A DNA stretch of 64,000 nt from Dolomedes plantarius. Lineage: Eukaryota > Arthropoda > Arachnida > Araneae > Dolomedidae. Below, in pieces: positions 24,223-35,053 of this stretch. The notes below the pieces were generated by a model that did not search any database, had not been told where the DNA came from, and saw only the letters and a list, made by a program, of their open reading frames with translations. Position 1 is the first letter of the stretch. Every line of letters begins with the position of its first letter. The stretch is from contig OU015501.1 of NCBI GenBank assembly GCA_907164885.2, forward strand, positions 26,256,583 to 26,320,582, given 5' to 3'. The position numbers and the translations under genes were made by a program.

Positions 24223-24711
24223 AATGACCACATGAGCATGATTTTAGCTCTACCTACTCAGTATGACCATCCAGCGAATTTGCAAGTGGACACCAAAACC
24301 TACTGTAAAATAAAGTCAAAACTCCTACCAACTAAATTGGATATGGTATCGATTCCAAAATTACAGTTTGACGAAGAAGTAAGCTTTAAAGAAGAACTGA
24401 TTTCCTTAGGAATTGAAGACGCTTTCAATGGAAGTAATGCCCAATTTCCAGGTTTAAGTAATGATGACAGTTTCCATGTGGATGATGTGCTACAAAAGAT
24501 AAAATTAGAAGTAGATGAAGATGGAAGTGAAGCTGCTTCAATCACGAAACTGAAGTTCAAGCCTGTTGCTTTTAGAGGTGTAAAAGAATTTATTGCCAAT
24601 CATCCATTTTTATTCTTTGTGGAGGACAGAAAGACAGGAACCATTTTGTTATCTGGCAGGGTTGATGAGCCTTCAGAATCGATATCACTCTCAGAGCATT
24701 TGAGATTTTAG
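24223..24711 (+). CDS. serpin coding exon 3 with reactive-centre loop (residues 263-424)
   Basis: This is the final coding exon, from acceptor CAG (24222) to a TAG stop at 24709-24711, 162 codons. It continues LPYE|NDHMSMILALP, the strand 3B region. The hinge of the reactive-centre loop is EDGSEAASIT (residues 361-370), close to the inhibitory consensus EEGTEAAAAT. Counting 17 residues from the hinge Glu puts P1 near Val377 in KPVA, with Arg379 nearby as an alternative. The C-terminal signature FIANHPFLFFVEDRKTGTIL is strong. A short tail (SLSEHLRF) follows. An inhibitory serpin is likely from the hinge; the target protease cannot be deduced. Confidence 0.9.
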   Translation, partial: NDHMSMILALPTQYDHPANLQVDTKTYCKIKSKLLPTKLDMVSIPKLQFDEEVSFKEELISLGIEDAFNGSNAQFPGLSNDDSFHVDDVLQKIKLEVDEDGSEAASITKLKFKPVAFRGVKEFIANHPFLFFVEDRKTGTILLSGRVDEPSESISLSEHLRF

Positions 24712-25970
24712 CATTTTGTTGAAAACCCAGCATGAAATTTCGTCAAGCTTTTACAAATATATTTAATGAATTTCATTGAACTAAAATATTTTTGGCATTA
24801 TGAACCAGTGCAATCAACTGAATATAAAAGAAATGCAACGCAATCCTATTGAAAATGTATGACAATAAGTAAGTATAAAAGATAATGATATTTATTAACC
24901 GAAGATAAGGAAGACATATGAAGCTTCTAGGTTATAGTACAAAGAGGTATATCATATTTGATCCATCTGAATGTTTCTGTGAATCAGGCTGTTTGAGACA
25001 GTTTTTCTCCGTCTAGATCTTAATAGCAATGTCTAAAACTTTTTTTCTCTTTGCAAAGAGAAGGATATTAAAAGTTAATCAACCGTTCCTTCATCCTTAA
25101 GTATGTCATTCTTAGCATACATTTTACAGGTAAAAAAAAAGAAGATAGTTATTTTTCGGGTTAAATTTTTATGTATAAAATTTATTTTTCAAATCTTCAA
25201 GTTAGGAGGATTAGTGCTGTATTAAAACACAAATCCTTAAAAAGAAATTTCTTAGTTTTAAAAGAAATTAATTAGGGTTTAGAATCAAGACATATTGAAC
25301 GCATTTAATTAGAAACAAAGGACTTTAAATTAAACAAATTTTTAAGAAACGGTATTTTATGACAAATTTTTAAAATAACCAGAAAAATTTCATTTTTTCA
25401 TTTTTTTCCCATACCAATTCGGATTCATTAATATAAAAATTTTTTATCTTCATGAAAATATATCAGAATTTATTTTACAGAACAAAAAATATAAAGGAAT
25501 GTATATTATTTAGTTGAATAATTGTATCTCTGTAAAAATAAGTTTAAAATTTTATGATTTTCTTCAATGTTATAATTTCCCTGACTATTACAAGCAAAAC
25601 ATATCTTTTAAGGATAAAGTCATATCTTCATAAGCTTCGTGCAGTTTTGGAAGTATTTTAATTATTTATTAATAATTAAAAGAATATATTTTAACAAATT
25701 TTTAACATTTCATTCAGTTTGCTTATTTTATTTTCGTTAATGCTTATTTTATTTTCATTATCTACATGTGCAATGTTATATTTATGCTAATTACTATATG
25801 TGATATATATCTGACATCTCGGTGTCGTGTGTACTTTACAAACAATGGTTTTACAAAGTGCTGGCATCTTAGCACTCTACTATATTTTATAATAAATGCA
25901 GTATTTTTTACACTTGTTTTGGGTTTTGTTTTCAATGTTACGTTCTCCTATTTTCTAGTATAAAATTCAA
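24712..25970. other. serpin 3' flank, AT-rich
   Basis: The 3' untranslated region presumably begins here, but I do not see a convincing AATAAA with a downstream element close to the stop, so the transcript end is not placed. Nothing else was recognised. Confidence 0.4.
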
Positions 25971-25975
25971 TTTGT

Positions 25976-26240
25976 GTGAGACTCCACAGTTCATCTGTTC
26001 TTGTAGTCGTAGCAAATAAAATAAATTGCAACAGATTCAGTGTATTGTTAAAGTGCTTTATTTTTCCATTCAACTTTTAATGATTTACGTTTATGTCCTT
26101 CAATCCGACATGCAACTTATTGCTCCAATAGCCAAGCGCTTGACCGAATCACAGTAAATGTCAAAGAATTGTTTTCTTCCCTTGCATTCTAGCATAATGG
26201 ATCCATCCGAAGGCGAAGATAGATATTAATTCTCCTGCTC
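25976..26240. repeat. LTR-like repeat, copy 1
   Basis: It starts TGTGAGACTCCACAG and shares spaced blocks (GCAACAGAT, TTTATT..TTCCATTC, TGCAACTTATTGCTCC, CTTGCATTCTAGCATAATGG) with 32525-32790 in the same orientation. The two copies bracket a minus-strand gypsy-like pol fragment, so they may be the old LTRs of one element. Divergence is high and the ends are uncertain. Confidence 0.5.
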
Positions 26241-26993
26241 TTGATAAAAACTGAGCATGCGTGTGTTAAATCTTTTAAGGCAACAATGGACCATGAAAAA
26301 CTTTTTTATTTATTTATCAACCAATTGCTATGAAATTTTGTATACTTATACAGTGTTGTTTAGAGATGAAAACTCTAAATTAAAAAAAAATCAGAATGTA
26401 ACTAATTAAGATATTAATTACTCTAATTAAAAATGCTCCATGCACATCAACTTTTGTCTCAGATATCTAATTTTCTTTCTTAAGCTAGCTTTATATAGTT
26501 GTAATAAAAGTTACTAGCAATATTTGATTTACAGTCATATTTATAAAAAACTAGAAAAAAAATCGATAAAAATTGGTCATTATTTGCAAAATTTTATAAA
26601 AAAATTTTTTTTATTGAAAAAATTTTAAGTTGTTTTAAAATAGTATAATGAATTTATTAGTAAGTTTTATTCTAACATATATAAATAATCATTTTATGAA
26701 ATTTTAGGAAAATTCAAGAAAAATTATGATGCATGGAACATTTTGAACTTACCGAAACGACATGAAAACTTGTTTAGAGAAAATAGCATTTAAAGTTTTA
26801 ATTTGACAACAGATACATTGTAACAGCCGTATGAAAAAATACTTATAACTCAGTTAATAATGATCGGATCAACATACTTTGTTTTTAAATTTAAAGCTGA
26901 TGAGTTGCAAAATCTTTTTCTGAAAGAAAAAAATCGTTTTGGGGGACATATTTTTGTCAATCTGAAGGTCCATTGTCGCCTTAAGGGAATGTG

Positions 26994-27480
26994 TATGTTA
27001 CTGCCTAAGTCCGAAGTTGTCCAAATCACGAAATGGACGGCCACTTCTAGTATTGAAGCCAGAGCCCGAAATAATCAAGAATATACGACTACTTCGGGCT
27101 TTGGTCGACCAATTCACGATACGCTAGACAATCAATGACCAGTTCATGAATTGGTGAGGAAAAGTGGACACCTTTAGAAGTTTTGTGGAGCAGGATATTG
27201 CAGTCACGGGTGTTGATCACACCAGTTCTAACTCATATTATTACCATTGTGAAAATCCCTTTAGTCCAGTCAAAATAGGAAAAAAATCACTTCAAAGAGT
27301 AAATAACAAATGTTCTTGAACAATTCGCAAACTAGCCACTGATTGCCGGGCGCATCGCGGATTGGCCGAGGTAGTCTTTAATTCTCGATAATTTCAGGCT
27401 TTAGCCAAGTGCACTTAGCCAATGCTAGAAGTGGCCGGACATTTCGCGAATTGGCCAGACTTCGGACTTGGCCGTAACAT
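26994..27480. mobile_element. ~485-bp MITE with long imperfect TIRs
   Basis: The left end ATGTTACTGCCTAAGTCCGA faces the right end, which inverted reads ATGTTACGGCCAAGTCCGAA. The inverted similarity continues inward for at least 150 bp with gaps (AGAAGTGGCCG, then CCCGAAATAATC/CCTGAAATTATC, then ACTACTTCGG/ACTACCTCGG). The interior has repeated CCAATTC(A/G)CGA-like words. There is no open gene. Its superfamily is not assigned. Confidence 0.7.
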
Positions 27481-27781
27481 ATATACAAACAATTAAAAAG
27501 GAAATATATTGATAAAAAAGAGTTATTTCAAGGCCAGGAGTGGTATATGAAATAAAATAGGAAATCAAAGTGTTTTGGCATAAATGATTCTTAACTTTGG
27601 ATCACAATGAAGCACTAAACCAAACTTACCAACACAATTCCATCATTATTAACATTCTAAATTTATCCCCATATTTAACACCTCATAGTTACACCCCATA
27701 GTTACATGTAACCCCATAGTTACACATAACTAATACCATAATTTTTGCTTTAAAGAGAAAACGTTTTATAGATTCCCAATA

Positions 27782-28183
27782 TCAATAATTACTTGACATC
27801 AGAAGTTTGGTATTCGATTTATAAACTTTCAGCTGAGAATTATCAGGCGTATGGTATTTCTCGTAATCTAGTAGCATGTACACTATCAATATCCTTATTA
27901 TTTTGTTGGTTTTGTTTAATAATTTTCTCATTGTACTTATGGAACTTAAGCATGGGCGAAGGGAATTGGGTACCTCAGAAGTTAAATGGGTCTTGTGGGG
28001 ATCTAAATTTATACACCCAACATCATACTTGTGAACAGAAAAAATGTGTCTGAAGTTTTTCAAAAGGGAATTTAATTTAGACCAATTCCCTGGGATTTGT
28101 TTTGGTACCTTTTGCTCAACAATTATGGAAGGAATCAATACGTCTCTCAGATCAGTTTTACAATTTCTGTCTGGCACTCTCAC
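27782..28183 (-). pseudogene. Ty3/gypsy-like pol fragment (start of reverse transcriptase)
   Basis: The minus-strand frame includes LLKNFRHIFSVHKYDVGCIN and HLTSEVPNSLRPC, resembling the linker just upstream of gypsy reverse transcriptase (usually L..y.diFs....D.G......H.i.l....P....PYR). The following residues are not RT-like, and no other gypsy domains are readable nearby. It is old, broken and placed between the LTR-like repeats at 25.98 and 32.53 kb. Confidence 0.5.
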
Positions 28184-28699
28184 ATTATACTTTTGAAAAA
28201 CTTCGTTACATACAATAGTATTATTATTTTCACGAAATTTTTCACGCTTTTAACACCATTATCATAAATATCAGAACTCTCAAATTTAGAGTTACTTAAA
28301 CAAAAATCAAAATTCTCCTTATTCACTTTACACATATTAGTTTCTTCAAATTCATTTCCTTAAGACTGCTGTGTACTTACTCTATTGGATTCATTCACCT
28401 CAAAGTTAACCTATGGAGAAAATTTGTCCAAGGATTGCCGACTTGGATTGAAAATTTTCTTTTAAAAAATTGTACTCCGTAATAGCGAAAGAAATTTTAC
28501 ACCTTGGGACATTTTTCGTTTAAAAAATAATGCAAATAATATTTTAAAATTTAAATTATAAGGGAAAAAGCTGGTATAGTGTGTTTTAAACGCTCCTAAA
28601 TTACTTTGATGGACGAATTTATGAAATGAATCCCGTTACAATGTGCAGAAGAGTTCAGACAATCTGAAAATAACAATTTTATTAGAATATCAGCATTTG

Positions 28700-30095
28700 C
28701 ACTCGTCAAAAGTGAAATTGCATCACCATGAAGGAATGTTCGTAGTGATGTAAAAATATCAGGATCGGTAGAGGTAAGACACATATGCAGATGAATAAAG
28801 AAACAAACAAAGATATGAAAAATTAAACTGTTTATTCAGTATTTAATGTGGCCAACACGGGTAGCTATACAGGCCTCTAAACGGCGAGGCATACTGTCTA
28901 TGAGGCTATTAATGGCCTCCTGAGATATTCCTTGCCACGCCGATTCCACTGCAGCTTCCAGTTCCTATATGGTATGCGGATGCGGTGCCCTGTGCACCGC
29001 ACGTCCGATGGCAACCCACACATGCTCGATGGGAAAGAGATCAGGTGACGCTACCGGCCAGGAAAGGATGTGAATTCCATTGAGGCTGTTCAGAGTGTGA
29101 CGTGCGACACGAGACCGGGCATTGTCCTGCTGGAATAACGTCCGGAGGCGGCTTGCACAAGTGCCCTACTCACAGGCATAACAACTTGTGTTACGTACCG
29201 GGCCGATGTTAAACTGCCAGTAATGGGCTCAATGGTTGTTCGCTGCCCGAACATAATGCCACCCCAAACCATGAAGCCCGGTGTTGTGCCGGTGGGACGT
29301 TCGACGATATAGACTGGTAGGTAACGTTCTCCGGGAAGCCGCCACACATGTCTACGGCCGTCATTCCTCCATTAACAAAATAGGGATTCGTCTGAAAACA
29401 TTACCCGATGTCATTTGTTCGTCCAGTGATGATAACGTCGACACCAAGCCAGACGGGCAGCCCTGTGTCGAGTGGTTGAAGGAATCTCAGTGGCTGGCCG
29501 CCGTGCGCGCATCCCTGCCTCATTCAAACTGTTACGGATGGTTTGGCAAGAGACAGATGCCCCATCTGATAATGGTAGGTTGGTTTGAATATGACTTGCC
29601 GTGGCGAACGGGTCTCCACGAAACATTCGCCGAATTTGCCTATCAGTCCGAACTGACGTGCACCTGGATGATCCACTGCCTCTTTGACGTGTTCTCAGAT
29701 GGTCCTGCGTCCATCGTGCCATACATCGCTGAATTGTACTGACGCTCCGTCCAGCACGACTGGCAATTTCACGCACTGACCAACCGAGCTCATATAGTTC
29801 TAGGATACGTTCTCTTTCCTCAGACGATAACTGATGGTATTTAGCTTGCTGATGTCTCTTGCCATCAGGCATTTTCTATCCTTCTTCAAGTTTTATTACA
29901 ACAATAATCTGTCATTGATAGCATATACAGAGCGAGCCAGTTACTGGCTTTTATAGCCAGAAACTGGGTATCATGTGACCAGATGCGCACGCGCATTTAA
30001 TCATTTGCATATGACTTTGACATCTAACGATCCTGTAATTTTCACATCACTTCGCGCATTCCTTCATGGTGTTGCAATTTCACTTTTGACGAGTG
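28700..30095 (-). mobile_element. Tc1-like element, inactive, minus strand
   Basis: The ends are inverted: CACTCGTCAAAAGTGAAATT from the left and CACTCGTCAAAAGTGAAATT from the right, with TIR similarity continuing about 60-70 bp (CACCATGAAGGAATG). TA follows the right end (30096-30097). The expected TA on the left is TG, probably mutated. The transposase on the minus strand is broken. Confidence 0.85.
28846..29872 (-). pseudogene. Tc1-like transposase pseudogene
   Basis: The N-terminal 153 residues are open (29411-29872), with an HTH near SVREIASRAGRSVSTIQR and the second HTH region to RLAWCRRYHHW. The gene then changes frame: PGFMVWGGIMFG with the core strand lies at 29090-29347. The C-terminal part (ASPDLFPIEHVW near 29040 and SMPRRLEACIA near 28880) follows in other frames with an in-frame stop. 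The catalytic Glu region (PIEHVW) is still visible. Several frameshifts plus the stop mean it is inactive. Confidence 0.85.
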
Positions 30096-30560
30096 TATTT
30101 AGCTATCAATAGTAGACACATTTCCTCTATGGGTTAACACTGAGGTGAGCGAATCCAAGAGGATTAGTACACATCAGCCTTAATTGGTATGACACTCATT
30201 ATTGAAGTTCTTATTATCATTAAATATAGTTCCTTCATTACCATCACAAACAGGAAAATCTTGGATTCTTGAAAACAAATATCCATTTCTCAAGTCATAC
30301 TTATTAATAAAATGTCCATAATCATTGTAAACATATTAATTATAAGAAATACCTTTTGAAATTTGCTAACATTAGGAACAACAAACTCTATCACTCGTAG
30401 AATTTTTTCCCAGCTTTTTCGAAGCTCTAGCAAGCCGAAATGTGAACTTCTTTAATGATCACATAATGTCTCACTTCAGAAACATTTTGAAACGTAGGCA
30501 GAAGCAAGTTTCTCTTGATAGGTTTGTAGGAAAAGTCCCTAAATCTGAGTCTACAACAGA

Positions 30561-30856
30561 TTCAAACAGGATTCGGGCTGAAGTGTGCGGCTCCGGTTTA
30601 TATAGCACCACAAGGGTCGGAGTCCGTTTTAGCTAGTTGCCACCTCAATTCTGACCGAGCAGCTCCAGGGGCGACATCTGAGGCGATCGTACCCTCTCCC
30701 ATCATCTTTGACCTTACAGAGAGACTTTACGATCTACGGATTTAACGTGCCCATATCCGGCCTAGACACGGAGGTATTTAATGTCGAGTGTCGGGATTCT
30801 ATCCGAGCAACCTCAGAACCGTAAGCCGGCGCGCTACCGCAATGCTACCTCGAGCC
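30561..30856 (-). mobile_element. SINE (family A), copy 3, with tRNA-like head
   Basis: On the minus strand the head carries an A-box-like stretch (GTAGCATTGCGGTAGCGCGC), then a B-box-like GGATAGAATCCCGACA. The body follows to TATAAACCGGAGCCGCACAC and AATCCTGTTTGAA. Head and body are adjacent, as in the 41.7 kb copy, which defines the family. Short open frames across it are fortuitous. Confidence 0.82.
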
Positions 30857-30869
30857 ATACATTTATATA

Positions 30870-31476
30870 GACCTGGTGGGAAAAAAGTCCGTATAAACTT
30901 TAAAAATTCATAAAAACCGGAAAAAATAACGAAAATAAAAAAAAGGTTTGCATCGCTAGGTTACGGGATTTTTTTTTAAGCCAGGAAAAAAAAACCTCAA
31001 AAAACAGCCGACAGGTGGCGCTGGTACGAGTGAATTCTGTGGAACTATGCAAATGAGACGGTTATAAGAACGCGTGCTCCTAATCCACAACCAATTCATC
31101 GTTGTTCCGCAATCCGCCGAGAGGTGTCATGTATACATCCGGACCTGCTGCACTCTGCCGTTGCTGGATTTGTGACAAGCCTGCAATGACTTATCCCCTG
31201 TGTTGGGGGTAATGTGGAACACCTACTGCTGTAATAAATGATTTAGAAGTATTCTTTACGTTATTTGCGCATCTTTTCTTTGACTTGCGTAAGTCAGCGC
31301 CACCTGTCGGCTGTGTTTTGAGTTATTACTTTTCCTGTCTCAAAAAAAAAAAAAAAATCCCGTGACCTAGCGATGCTAACCAAAATAAAAAAAAGCTGGA
31401 AATCTTTTTTTATTTTGGTTATTTTTCCAGATTTTATGAATTTTTAAAGTTTATACGGGCTTTTTGCCCACCCGGT
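30870..31476. mobile_element. ~605-bp MITE with ~150-bp TIRs
   Basis: The left end is ACCTGGTGGGAAAAAAGTCC; the right end inverted is ACCGGGTGGGCAAAAAGCCC. The inverted match continues through GTATAAACTTTAAAAATTCA, AGCATCGCTAGGT(C/T)ACGGGAT, poly-T/A and CAGCCGACAGGTGGCGCTG, so each arm is about 150 bp or more. Flanking sequence is TATATA on both sides, consistent with a TA target. The ends suggest a mariner-type non-autonomous element. There is no open gene. Confidence 0.8.
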
Positions 31477-31484
31477 ATATAGAT

Positions 31485-32520
31485 ATAGTAAGAGATAAAA
31501 TTAATAGATTATGATTTTGTTTTACTTTCAGGTCCATCATCATCCTATTTACTATTGGAATTATCAACATTACGCTCGTAATTAGATCCATTTCTATTTC
31601 CGTCAAAACCGGACATCGCGAACAATATGTAGTACAATTTCAGAAAATAAGAACCTGAATGCTATAGTTCAGATTTCGGACATCATTAATTTGATACTTA
31701 AAGCCTCTTCATAACAGTGCCGCGTTGAGCGCTTTTCGGGTCCTAGGCATACAAATGAAAGTCAGGACCCTTCTTAATTAAACATAAGGGTGAGAAAAAA
31801 ATTACAATTTCTGAAGTTGCGTTAATAAATAGTATTAGTTTGAGATAACAAAAAAATATAAAACGAAAAAAATCAATGTTAAATTATTTTAAGAAATTTG
31901 AAATTTTCTTTTGTAATTTTGACATCTGTAAACTAATTACTAGTATCATCATAACTGAGTTTTAGAGTATCCTTTTCCATGTACAGTAGTCAGTTTATCA
32001 AGCTTTTGTTCCGTAAGAGTATTGCGTCAATAATTTTTTTACCAGCTTCAGTACGGAATATCGATGCTGTACATTGGCAATGTTATAAACTTCACTGGTA
32101 ATGTTATTAAAAGTCTTATAATTATTCCGACGTTAGGAAATATGGATGTTTGTTTTCGATTGTAAAATTCAATTTTTAAGAAGAAGTATTATTATTGATA
32201 TAGATTTTAAATTAAATTTAGAAGTCGAAGCCTGCGGATTTTTATTTATTTCTTGCAGTAATACCTCTGTGCCGGCTCTAGGTAGTACCTATTTTGCCTA
32301 AGGATAAACGCGGCCTAGCTTTATAATAGCTCATAATTTTCATTATCCAAATCACCGTCTGGTAATTCTCTGTCACTAGTAGCCATAGTTTCGCTTTATC
32401 CTTGCTGCGCACAAAAACTGAAGGTCATATGTCAGCACGTGGCCTATTTTTTTGGTGATGAAAATGCTGGAAATCCTTTGCGGTGTTTTCCGCCTAACGT
32501 CGCAAATCCTGGCAGCTTTA
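31485..32520. other. unassigned AT-rich sequence
   Basis: No gene or bounded element was recognised. GC-richer patches around 31730 and 32270 may be old repeat fragments, but I could not match them elsewhere in the window. Confidence 0.35.
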
Positions 32521-32524
32521 GTTG

Positions 32525-32790
32525 TGAGACTCCACAGTGAAGTTCATCACTTCCTTGTAGCTGAGGCAAGGAAATTAGATTACAACAGATATCATACAAT
32601 CGTAGTCTTTTATTCTTCCATTCTATTTTAAACTATTTTCGTTTGTGCCCCACAATAAGATATGCGACTCATCTCCAAAAGAGCCCAACCGCGCCTGACT
32701 GACCAAATCACAACATATAACAAAAATAGTTTTCTCACCTTGCATTTCATCATAATGGACTATTCTGATGATGCGGTGGAATATTTATGG
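32525..32790. repeat. LTR-like repeat, copy 2
   Basis: It begins TGTGAGACTCCACAG like the copy at 25976 and keeps the same order of blocks to CATCATAATGGA. Orientation is the same as copy 1, as expected of a pair of LTRs about 6.5 kb apart with later insertions between them. Solo repeats are an equal alternative. Confidence 0.5.
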
Positions 32791-32968
32791 TCACGCCGCT
32801 GAGGGAAATCGAGCGTTCCAAGATAGGACTTTTAATAGGAGGTATAATAATTAAAAAGGTAAGGTAAGGTTAAGAAGGACAATTTCTAAGTCAGGAGAGG
32901 TATAAGAAACAGATCAGAGAATACAGTTTTTTGGTATAACTAACACACACACACACCACATACATATA

Positions 32969-34198
32969 CACTACCTATAAGTATGTGGACACCTGAGATA
33001 GAAAAGAAAAACAAAATGTATTCATATTCAATAGTTGGTAGAGCCTCCACGAGAGGCAATTACAGCCTCAATCCTCCAGGGCATGCTTTCCACAAATCCT
33101 TGTAGGACGACTAGTGGCATTTTCTTCCACTTGGCTTGGAGAAGACATTAAGTTCCTTCACCGATTTTGGACGGTTGTTGCACCCCTTAATTCGGTGATC
33201 CAACTCGTCCCAGATGTTCTCGATAGGGTTCAGGTCTGGGCTCTGAGCAAGCCAGTCCATTCGACAAACCCCATTGTCACCATGTCAATCCATGGTGGAC
33301 CTCGCAACATAAAAGCTGGCATTGTCATCCTGGAAGTAACATGGGTCCAACCCGTAAAACTGCCACAATGTAGGAAGCACACTGCCATCCAAAATAGTGC
33401 AGTAGACGTCGACGTTGAGCTTACCATGAATTGAATTGGGACCAAGGGTCCCAGTAATTACCAAGAGAAACACCACCAGACCATAATTCCATATCCGCCG
33501 AACTTTACTGCGGGCACAATGCATTTTGACAGGAGGCGTTCTCCAAACAGACGCCAGATCCAGACCCTGCCATCCGAACGGTAGAGGGTGAACCTTGATT
33601 CGTCGCTCCGCAGAACAAGTTTCCCCTGATATACGGTCCACTTTCGACGTTCTTTGCACCACATTACCCGAACAACGCGATTGGATTTTGTGATCAAAGG
33701 CTTATGGGCGGCAGCACGACCATGAAAACCAAGCAGATGTGCTTCCTTACGGATGTATTCGTCGAAAAAACACTCCCAGATGCCTGTTGAAACTCCTGGA
33801 GTATATGGGACATCGGTTAGGTGCGGTTCCCCCAATTTTCTCTGGACAGCATCCGTCGGTCTCTATCTCCCAGTTTCGTGGGTCTACCGACTCGAGGCAC
33901 ATTCCGACAATCACCGTTCCCCTTCCACTTCTGAATCACATAGGCCACTGTCGATTTTGGGTAATTCACCTCGCTATATATTTCCCTTAAGGATCGGCCA
34001 TTTATGTGATACCCGACAATTACACCTTTCTCGAAATCAGATAATTCTGCACTTCGTAGCATCTTGCATTTCTACTAATGCCAATGTTGTTTCCTACACG
34101 ATATTTAGCGGCGATAGGCGTGACGTTTATGAGGACTGGAATGATCGTGGGCATGATTATATTTGCAGGGGTGTCCAAATACTTATTGGTAGATAGTG
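32969..34198 (-). mobile_element. Tc1-like element, inactive, minus strand
   Basis: It is flanked by TA (32967-32968 and 34199-34200). The left end is CACTACCTATAAGTATGTGG and the right end inverted is CACTATCTACCAATAAGTAT, with GGACACC following in both. The TIRs are short and imperfect. The 1230-bp length is nearly full for the family, with a transposase pseudogene inside. Confidence 0.87.
33040..34062 (-). pseudogene. Tc1-like transposase pseudogene, multiply frameshifted
   Basis: Reading the minus strand, the N-terminal HTH region (ELSDFEKGVIVGYHINGRSL, VGRPTKLGDRDRR) lies at 33817-34062. A second frame at 33458-33835 carries LRSDESRFTLYRSDGRVWIW with the first catalytic Asp. A third at 33285-33662 carries YFQDDNASFYVARS with the second Asp. 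The C-terminal PDLNPIENIWDEL and SMPWRIEAVIASRGG lie near 33050-33240 in yet another phase. At least three frameshifts separate recognisable blocks, so it is inactive. Confidence 0.85.
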
Positions 34199-34555
34199 TA
34201 TAATGGGAGAGTTATACCGTACACAAAACTTATACTATACAAAAAGTATACCATACGACAGTCATGGTGAGCACTCATGATCGTAAGTTAGGCTCATCTG
34301 CGCAGGAATGTCCAAAACCCACGTTACAAGATGAATTAAAACACTTCCTGAGCGCCATTTTGCCTGCCTATATTTACTGTTTAGGCATTCACAAGCTCAG
34401 CTCCCGAGGAAGAAACCAGATTTTTATTTCGAAATTCTCGAATAAACTTTATTTTTGGAACGAAGTTCTTTTACGCGGCTTACAGTAGAGTGAACTGGCA
34501 GGAATCATCACGTAACGAAAAAGCGTTATGCCCCCTTCATAAGAGCTTTCTCTCA

Positions 34556-34660
34556 AGGACTCTGTGGCTGAATGGTTATCGCATCGGACTTTCTGCTCTG
34601 AAGTACTGCGGAGCATTGGACTGCAGAGGTCCCCGGTTCAAATCCCCGCACAATCGCTAC
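34556..34660 (+). other. tRNA-like sequence (tRNA relic or SINE head)
   Basis: An A-box-like TGGCTGAATGG (34566) and a B-box-like GGTTCAAATCC (34635) are about 70 nt apart, as in a tRNA with a long variable arm. Acceptor and T-stem pairing are poor when I fold it by hand, and no CCA or clean terminator follows. I treat it as a tRNA pseudogene or the promoter of another SINE, not as a functional tRNA. Confidence 0.4.
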
Positions 34661-35053
34661 CGGCAATTTTAAAATCCTTCACTGCCCACTGTATTAAATT
34701 TGATACATAAGTTATTTTTCCCCTTTATATTCTAAAGCAATATTTTTTATCCACTTCTGCACCTTGTATTAATTTTGAAATATCATAGCAAAGCTTTTAA
34801 TCACTGTTAGTTACATTTTCGTAGGATAGATGGCAACAGGAATACAACTGCGATCTCAGTAAAAGATAGCCGTTCAATTCGTACCAGACCTGCCTTAGTA
34901 TTTGCTATATTTTCAGTATTTCAAAGTCAGTTTACATCTTTGAAAGTTTTATAAATATATTTTAGAGGTACGTAGCTTTTATAATTATTAATAAAATACT
35001 TCTTTAATCTTTTATAAAAAATTCAAGTATGATTTCAATTTTATGTATCAAAA

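Noticed and set aside
29281..29742. A 153-codon + strand frame
   Set aside because: It is antisense to the Tc1-like transposase pseudogene, whose HTH and core motifs are on the minus strand.
33753..34196. A 147-codon + strand frame
   Set aside because: Antisense to the transposase HTH region of the 33-34 kb Tc1-like element.
34556..34660. Functional tRNA gene
   Set aside because: A and B boxes are present, but the acceptor and T stems pair poorly and no clean tRNA fold was found.
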